Below, piece after piece: positions 4,165 to 8,424 of a stretch of DNA of 8,424 nucleotides. The DNA comes from an uncultured Lachnospiraceae bacterium (GTDB lineage Bacteria > Bacillota > Clostridia > Lachnospirales > Lachnospiraceae). Under the pieces are notes generated by a model. That model saw nothing but the letters and a program-made list of their open reading frames with translations. It was not told the origin of the DNA and searched no databases. The position numbers and the translations under genes were made by a program. The stretch's first letter is position 1; each line of letters opens with the position of its first letter. The DNA is taken from assembly GCA_947589175.1 (NCBI GenBank), contig CANPZR010000103.1:1-8424 (forward strand), read 5' to 3'.

Positions 4165-5733
4165 TTACAGCTTAAATACTTTCAACTGCTCGGTCAGCTT
4201 CACAGCCTTATCATTCAGGCTCTCCGCCGTATCCGAAACGGTGTTCATCATCGTATTGATCTCCTCTACGCTGGCCGTAACCTCCTCAGCGCTGGTAGCG
4301 GAATTTTCACTGATGGACGTCAGTTCCTTGACCTCATGGGTAATCGTGGAAACCTCCGTCACCGACTTGTCGATGGAACGGCTGATAAACTGTACCTTGG
4401 AATTGGTCTCCGCAATCTCCGCGGACAGCTTTTCAAACTCAACCAGCACGCTGTCAATATCCTTCTTCTGCTCCTTGCTGTCAATCACAGTCTCCTCAAT
4501 CGTGCGGATGCACTCGTCAAAATCCTGTACCAGCGTAGCAATGATATTGCTGATATCCGTGACCTGATGGGAGATGTCCTCGCTCAGATCGCTGACCGAT
4601 CCGGCCACCACAGCAAACCCGCGGCCCGCCTCACCGGCTCTCGCCGCCTCAATGGAAGCGTTCAAACTCAGAAGCTGGGTCTGCGCGGAAATGTCGCCGA
4701 TCACAGACACAATTCCCTTCACGCTCTCAATGACGCCGCTGATATTCTGAATCCGGTCGGAAATGCCCTCAATGCTGCCATTTACCTTCTGGTTGCTCTC
4801 CGACATGCTCACCATCTTCTCTTTCATGTGGGTGCTGCTGGTATCCAACTGTACCGAGGAGTTGGAAATCTCTATGGCGGAGGACTTGATACCGCTCATA
4901 TCTCCATTGATGCGTCCGATGCTGGTGGCAATTCCCTGCACGGCGTCGTTCTGATTCTGTAATCCAATGGAAATCTCCTCTACGGCTCTGGCAACTTCGT
5001 TCATCGTAGTGAGCGTGGACTCGGAAGTGGACTTCAGCTCGCCGGAGGAAGAATTTACCTCCTGGCTGATCTCTGCCGTGGCGGAAATCACATCTGTCAG
5101 ATTCTTGCTCATGAGCTTCGTAGCGGAATTCATATCGCCGATCTCATCCTTTCCGACCTGTGTAGCTGAATAGTCAAAGGAGAGATCTCCGTCCGCGATG
5201 TGCTTGATACTCTGAGAGATTCCTATGATCCGCTTCGCCATGCTCCTTGAAAACATAACTGCCAGCACGCCGAACGCTGCCACAAATACAACGCAGATCA
5301 GAACCACATACAGTATGAGGGAGTTCAGATTCTTCTGCACCACCGTCTGCGGCTTGCCCGCGAACAGCATCCCCCCGTCCGTGGGAATGTAATATCCATA
5401 ATAAGCAGTTCCCTGTACATTGACGTCGGTGTCAAAATACTCCTGCCCTTCCTTAATCACCTTCTGAATCACCACATCGCTGGCCTTCGTGCCGACAACG
5501 CCGTCAATGGAACTCTCGGCTCTCGTGTCGCCCTCAAAAACGGTGATATCCACGCCCTGATCCTGAAACGCATTCACATCGCCCGAATATCCCTCGATCG
5601 CCACCTTCAATATAGTCTCCTGCTCATCGTTCAGGTAACCTCTGGAAAAATAGAGCGAGGTAATGGCCACCACCAGCGCGGTCACGACCATAGGAACCAG
5701 AGAAATAAGCAATAGCCTTGTTCTTATCTTCAT
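4165..5733 (-). CDS. Methyl-accepting chemotaxis protein with single-Cache sensor
   Basis: Membrane chemoreceptor of 522 residues. Order of parts: transmembrane helix 1 (about 7-29); external sensor (about 34-130) with the single-Cache signature VDITVFEGDTR, GTKAS and YYGYYIP...MLFAGKP; transmembrane helix 2 (about 138-161); HAMP (about 162-215); then a long cytoplasmic coiled coil whose hairpin tip is at about 345-385 (ISAQTQLLSLNASIEAARAG). The tip binds CheA/CheW and the coil carries methylation sites. The tip is atypical: the usual VVA(D/G)EVRxLAE reads VVAGSVSDLSE, with Ser379 and Ser381 replacing the conserved Glu and Arg, and QTN reads QTQ. No C-terminal CheR-binding pentapeptide is present. 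The start at 5733 has AAGGGGG 10 nt upstream. It is a single gene with its own promoter and terminator and no che genes nearby. The ligand is unknown. Confidence 0.95.
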   Translation of the reverse strand: MKIRTRLLLISLVPMVVTALVVAITSLYFSRGYLNDEQETILKVAIEGYSGDVNAFQDQGVDITVFEGDTRAESSIDGVVGTKASDVVIQKVIKEGQEYFDTDVNVQGTAYYGYYIPTDGGMLFAGKPQTVVQKNLNSLILYVVLICVVFVAAFGVLAVMFSRSMAKRIIGISQSIKHIADGDLSFDYSATQVGKDEIGDMNSATKLMSKNLTDVISATAEISQEVNSSSGELKSTSESTLTTMNEVARAVEEISIGLQNQNDAVQGIATSIGRINGDMSGIKSSAIEISNSSVQLDTSSTHMKEKMVSMSESNQKVNGSIEGISDRIQNISGVIESVKGIVSVIGDISAQTQLLSLNASIEAARAGEAGRGFAVVAGSVSDLSEDISHQVTDISNIIATLVQDFDECIRTIEETVIDSKEQKKDIDSVLVEFEKLSAEIAETNSKVQFISRSIDKSVTEVSTITHEVKELTSISENSATSAEEVTASVEEINTMMNTVSDTAESLNDKAVKLTEQLKVFKL

Positions 5734-5764
5734 GATACATAAACCCCCTTCAGCCTTTGTGCCC

Positions 5765-5781
5765 CTCCGGCATGCTCCGGC
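5765..5781. repeat. CTCCGGC direct repeat in the chemoreceptor leader
   Basis: Two exact CTCCGGC heptamers (5765-5771, 5775-5781) have a 10-bp period, one helical turn, between the predicted transcription start and the receptor ribosome site. The segment can also form a CCGG/CCGG hairpin. It may be a protein-binding or RNA element; function is inferred. Confidence 0.35.
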
Positions 5782-5806
5782 TTGATATTGTTAAAATCCG
5801 CTTCTT

Positions 5807-5835
5807 ATTTTATCATATGCAGTCGTAAATTACAA
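5807..5835 (-). promoter_or_regulatory. Extended -10 promoter of the chemoreceptor gene
   Basis: Leftward TTGTAA (5835-5830, 4/6), a 17-bp spacer and TAAAAT (5812-5807, 5/6), with the TGN extension directly before the -10 box. Start would be near 5800, giving a leader of about 65 nt. I see no clear flagellar sigma-28 type site, so the gene may not be in the motility regulon. Confidence 0.55.
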
Positions 5836-5862
5836 CAAAAAATTCAGTTTTTAAGACTTTTG

Positions 5863-5908
5863 AAAAAGTCAGGCATTAAATGCAAAGAATTTATTGCCTG
5901 ACTTTTTT
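5863..5908. terminator. Bidirectional terminator between glf and the chemoreceptor gene
   Basis: AAAAAGTCAGGCATTAAA (5863-5880) pairs with TTTATTGCCTGACTTTTT (from 5890), with one mismatch and a 9-nt loop. Leftward it ends glf, whose stop is 11 nt away. One arm can also pair with a nearer GACTTTT (5855-5861), giving an alternative small hairpin. Confidence 0.88.
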
Positions 5909-5918
5909 CTATACATAA

Positions 5919-7031
5919 TCACAAAATCTTTCCTGAAAATTCCAGCGCCGCGGCAATCACGGCGTCCATGTCATAATATTTGTATTCGCCCAGGCGGCCG
6001 CCGAAATAGACCTTTTCCTCCCGGTCCGCCAGCTCCCGGTACTGCTTGTACAGGGCGCCGTTCTTCTCGTCGTTCACCGGATAATACGGCTCGTCCCCCT
6101 GCTTCCACTCCGAGGAATACTCACGGCTGATCACCGTCTTAGGCAGCTCATTCCCGTCCTCATCCCGGCCGAACTCGAACCACTTGTGCTCGATGATGCG
6201 GGTCCACGGCGTCTCCCGATCGGTGTAATTCACCGCCGCGTTCCCCTGGAAATTCGGCTTGTCAAGCACCTCCGTCTCAAAGCGGACCGAGCGGTACTCA
6301 AGCGCTCCCAGCTGATAGTGGAAATAGGCGTCAATCGCTCCCGTGTAGACCACTTTCTCCGCCAGGGCGTCCAGTTCTTCTTTGTTCTCCAGATAATCCA
6401 CGCCCAGCCGGACCTCCACGCCCTCCAGCATGCGCTCTACCATTTTCGTGTAGCCGCCCACCGGAATCCCCTGATACAGAGCGTTGAAATAATTGTTGTC
6501 AAATGTCAGGCGCACCGGCAGCCTCTTTATAATGAAAGCGGGCAGTTCCGTGCAGGGCCGTCCCCACTGCTTCTCCGTATAGCCCTTTACCAGCTTCTCG
6601 TAAATATCCCGTCCCACCAGGCTGATGGCCTGCTCCTCCAGATTTTTGGGCTCCGTGATTCCCGCCTCTTTTCTCTGCTGCTCAATCTTCTCCGCCGCTT
6701 CCTCCGGCGTCACCACGCCCCACATTTTGTTGAATGTGTACATATTAAACGGCATGGAAAATAATTCCCCGTGATAATTGGCCACCGGCGAGTTGGTAAA
6801 GCGGTTAAACCGCGCGAAACGGTTCACATACTCCCACACCTTTTCATTGTTTGTGTGGAAAATATGAGCCCCGTACCGGTGCACATGGATTCCCTCTATT
6901 TTTTCTGTAAAAACATTGCCCGCAATATTCGGACGCCGGTCCACGACAAGCACGGATTTCCCCTTGTTTTTGGCCTGCTCGGCAAATACCGCCCCGTAGA
7001 GCCCGGCTCCCACAATCAGATAGTCATACAT
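5919..7031 (-). CDS. glf: UDP-galactopyranose mutase Glf
   Basis: Cytoplasmic flavoenzyme that interconverts UDP-galactopyranose and UDP-galactofuranose, the donor for galactofuranose in surface polysaccharides. The 370-residue product is normal length. Visible motifs: N-terminal FAD dinucleotide-binding GAGLYGAVFAEQAK (GxGxxG) ending in VDRRPNIAGN; RYGAHIFHTNN; GYTEKQWGRP; the substrate region NNYFNALYQGIPVGGYT; VISREYS with a phosphate-binding Arg; and the closing FAD block YFGGRLGEYKYYDMD. ATG at 7031 was chosen because AGGAGG (7046-7041) lies 9 nt upstream and the flavin motif starts at once. The frame stays open upstream to 7163, but that would run through the promoter. It is a single-gene unit between its own promoter and terminator, with no glycosyltransferases nearby, so its polysaccharide cluster must lie elsewhere. 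Confidence 0.97.
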   Translation of the reverse strand: MYDYLIVGAGLYGAVFAEQAKNKGKSVLVVDRRPNIAGNVFTEKIEGIHVHRYGAHIFHTNNEKVWEYVNRFARFNRFTNSPVANYHGELFSMPFNMYTFNKMWGVVTPEEAAEKIEQQRKEAGITEPKNLEEQAISLVGRDIYEKLVKGYTEKQWGRPCTELPAFIIKRLPVRLTFDNNYFNALYQGIPVGGYTKMVERMLEGVEVRLGVDYLENKEELDALAEKVVYTGAIDAYFHYQLGALEYRSVRFETEVLDKPNFQGNAAVNYTDRETPWTRIIEHKWFEFGRDEDGNELPKTVISREYSSEWKQGDEPYYPVNDEKNGALYKQYRELADREEKVYFGGRLGEYKYYDMDAVIAAALEFSGKIL

Positions 7032-7067
7032 AACGGATTTCCTCCTTTTTCTCACTGCGTTTTTTTG

Positions 7068-7096
7068 ATTGTAACATTTCCCCTCTCCGCTGACAA
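7068..7096 (-). promoter_or_regulatory. Promoter of glf (divergent pair)
   Basis: Leftward TTGTCA (7096-7091, 5/6), a 17-bp spacer and TACAAT (7073-7068, 5/6), with a TG extension before the -10. Only 7 bp separate its -35 box from that of the rightward lyase promoter, so the two are back to back and RNA polymerase probably cannot fill both at once. Confidence 0.75.
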
Positions 7097-7103
7097 GAAA
7101 AAT

Positions 7104-7132
7104 TTGCCTTATAACGGAAACTATACTATAAT
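7104..7132 (+). promoter_or_regulatory. Promoter of the MalY/PatB-type gene (divergent pair)
   Basis: Rightward TTGCCT (7104-7109, 4/6), a 17-bp spacer and perfect TATAAT (7127-7132). Transcription would start near 7139, right at the AAGGAGG ribosome site (7139-7145), giving a very short leader before the ATG at 7157. Confidence 0.7.
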
Positions 7133-7156
7133 CAATAAAAGGAGGCGAATGATTCA

Positions 7157-8311
7157 ATGACATATAATTTTGACACTCCCCCGAGCCGTCTTGGCACGGG
7201 GTCTTTGAAATGGGATGTAAAGGAAAATGAGCTGCCCATGTGGGTGGCCGACATGGATTTTGAGACGGCGCCGGAAATTCTCGACGCCCTTAAAAAGCGC
7301 CTGGAACACGGCATTTTCGGGTACTCTGTCGTGCCCGACGAATGGTATGGCGCCATTCAGGACTGGTGGCAAAAACGACACGGTTTTGAGATTCAGAAGG
7401 ACTGGCTGATTTTCAGCGCCGGGGTGGTTCCCACGCTCTCCTCAGTGGTGCGCAAGCTGACGACGCCGGGTGAAAATGTGCTGATCCAGACGCCGGTCTA
7501 CAATATTTTTTTCAATTCGATTCTGAATAACGGGCGAAATGTGCTGGAGAGCCCCCTGGTCTATGACGGAAACTGCTATTCCATAGATTTTGAGGATTTG
7601 GAGGAGAAGCTCGCGCGCCCTCAGACAACTATGATGATTCTCTGCAATCCTCACAATCCGGTGGGGAAAATCTGGGACCGGGAGACCCTGCGGCGCATCG
7701 GACATCTGGCCGCCCTGCACCATGTCATCGTGGTCTCCGATGAAATTCACTGCGACCTGACAGATCCCGGCAGGGAGTACGTTCCCTTCGCCTCGGTATC
7801 GGAGGAGTGCCGGGACAACAGCATCACCTGTCTGGCCCCCACCAAGGCTTTCAATCTAGCTGGCATCCAGACGTCCGCCGTGTGCGTGCCCGACTCCTTT
7901 CTCCGCCACAAGGTAAACCGAGGACTGAACACCGACGAGGTGGCCGAGCCGAACGTGTTCGCTATTCCGGCCGCCATAGCGGCATTTTCCGAGGGCGGTC
8001 CCTGGCTGGACAGCCTGCGGTCTTATTTATATGAAAATAAACAGGCCGTGGCCGCATTTTTATCTGAACATCTTCCGGAAATCCGCCTGGTTCCCTCGGA
8101 GGCCACATACCTTCTCTGGCTGGACTGCGGACAATTCTGTAAAGACACGACAGATCTGCAGAAATATTTGCGAGAAGAAACCGGCCTCTACGTCTCGGAG
8201 GGCGCCCAGTACGGTCAGGCCGGCAAATCGTTTTTGCGGCTGAATATCGCCTGTCCCCGCTCCACTCTGATGGATGGGCTCGCGAGGCTGCTCACAGGCA
8301 TCAAGAAATAA
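7157..8311 (+). CDS. patB: MalY/PatB-family PLP-dependent C-S lyase / aminotransferase
   Basis: Fold-type I pyridoxal-phosphate enzyme of the MalY/PatB branch. These usually act as cystathionine beta-lyases or cysteine-S-conjugate beta-lyases (cystathionine to homocysteine, pyruvate and ammonia) and are often annotated as aminotransferases. The 384-residue length is typical. Family signatures: N-terminal LPMWVADMDF and GIFGYSVVPDEWY; CNPHNPVGKIW with Asn167; SDEIHCDL with Asp195, which holds the PLP ring nitrogen; APTKAFNLAG with the Schiff-base Lys230; and FLRLNIACPRS with the substrate-carboxylate Arg361. ATG at 7157 is chosen over the ATG at 7149, which is only 3 nt from GGAGG and opens a three-codon frame; from 7157 the spacing is 11 nt. 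It is transcribed divergently from glf. The substrate cannot be told from sequence, and the symbol names the family rather than a proven role. Confidence 0.9.
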   Translation: MTYNFDTPPSRLGTGSLKWDVKENELPMWVADMDFETAPEILDALKKRLEHGIFGYSVVPDEWYGAIQDWWQKRHGFEIQKDWLIFSAGVVPTLSSVVRKLTTPGENVLIQTPVYNIFFNSILNNGRNVLESPLVYDGNCYSIDFEDLEEKLARPQTTMMILCNPHNPVGKIWDRETLRRIGHLAALHHVIVVSDEIHCDLTDPGREYVPFASVSEECRDNSITCLAPTKAFNLAGIQTSAVCVPDSFLRHKVNRGLNTDEVAEPNVFAIPAAIAAFSEGGPWLDSLRSYLYENKQAVAAFLSEHLPEIRLVPSEATYLLWLDCGQFCKDTTDLQKYLREETGLYVSEGAQYGQAGKSFLRLNIACPRSTLMDGLARLLTGIKK

Positions 8312-8374
8312 ATTTCTCAGAAATTTATTTTTCGAAATTTATTTCCTGAAAAAATATTTTGCAAAAATTTATTT
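8306..8374 (+). repeat. AT-rich inverted and direct repeats after the lyase gene
   Basis: AAATAAATTTC (8306-8316, spanning the stop codon) and GAAATTTATTT (8320-8330) form a perfect 11-bp stem with a TCA loop, followed by T's. The GAAATTTATTT element recurs exactly at 8334-8344 and with one change at 8364-8374. The hairpin may be a weak terminator, and the extra copies offer alternative partners for the same left arm. The next gene follows 19 bp later, so read-through remains possible. Confidence 0.6.
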
Positions 8375-8392
8375 CCCAAGGAGATTTCCGGT

Positions 8393-8424
8393 ATGAAGAA
8401 AAAATCCCCCACTCTGCTCTTTGC
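8393..8424 (+). CDS. Start of an unidentified rightward gene, cut by window edge
   Basis: AAGGAG (8378-8383) lies 9 nt before ATG at 8393. Ten codons are visible: MKKKSPTLLF, then an incomplete codon. Three lysines followed by the beginning of a hydrophobic run suggest a signal peptide or membrane anchor, so the product may be exported. No family can be named from so short a stretch. It lies 81 bp after the lyase stop, on the same strand. Confidence 0.7.
   Translation, partial: MKKKSPTLLF

Noticed and set aside
7149..7160. Three-codon ATG-ATT-CAA-TGA frame overlapping the start of the PLP lyase gene by ATGA
   Set aside because: Only 3 nt from the ribosome site, too close for efficient initiation; probably chance.
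7032..7163. N-terminal extension of Glf by 44 codons
   Set aside because: It would cross the glf promoter and overlap the divergent gene's start. AGGAGG and the flavin-binding motif place the start at 7031.

Overview
The window looks like chromosomal DNA of a Gram-positive anaerobe, most likely a gut-type Clostridia (Lachnospiraceae-like) species. The evidence is an oxygen-sensitive ThiH instead of ThiO for thiamine thiazole synthesis, AGGAGG-type ribosome binding sites, consensus sigma-A promoters, a single-Cache chemoreceptor, and an Rpn-type PD-(D/E)XK protein with a tetrapeptide-repeat tail. The genus assignment is inference; no rRNA or marker gene is present.

Layout. Positions 1-2579 hold a leftward thiamine-thiazole operon read thiS-thiG-thiH, with thiH running off the left edge. 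It starts at a perfect-consensus promoter (2551-2579). The leader carries a competing-hairpin attenuator (2477-2540) with no resemblance to the TPP riboswitch, followed by three tandem 20-bp repeats (2401-2460), each containing a Shine-Dalgarno sequence folded against a CTCC. thiS starts at GTG. A 72-nt stem-loop separates thiS from thiG.

Positions 2628-3884 hold a leftward Rpn-family nuclease gene with its promoters. Inside it, AGGAGG lies 8 nt before an in-frame GTG, predicting a separately translated 89-residue C-terminal protein made of YDSG tetrapeptide repeats and a helix-turn-helix. This matches the gene-within-gene toxin/antitoxin (RpnL/RpnS) arrangement known for phage-defence Rpn loci. 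It is the most interesting system in the window.

Positions 3732-4164 are a 433-bp gene-free stretch. It contains two leftward promoters, a cluster of palindromes and 18-bp direct repeats upstream of the second promoter, two intrinsic terminators and a perfect 16-bp palindrome.

Positions 4165-5835 hold a leftward, single-gene methyl-accepting chemotaxis receptor with its own extended -10 promoter. Positions 5863-7096 hold the leftward UDP-galactopyranose mutase gene glf, with a terminator and a promoter. Its promoter is back to back with that of a rightward MalY/PatB-type PLP C-S lyase/aminotransferase (7157-8311). An AT-rich repeat region follows, and then the start of a further rightward gene (8393) with a strong ribosome binding site.

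How the genes work together: ThiS, ThiG and ThiH form one pathway (sulfur carrier, thiazole synthase, dehydroglycine supplier). The other genes are single transcription units of unrelated function: genome defence or mobility, taxis, cell-surface galactofuranose and sulfur amino-acid metabolism. No tRNA, rRNA, CRISPR array, insertion-sequence inverted repeats or origin was seen.
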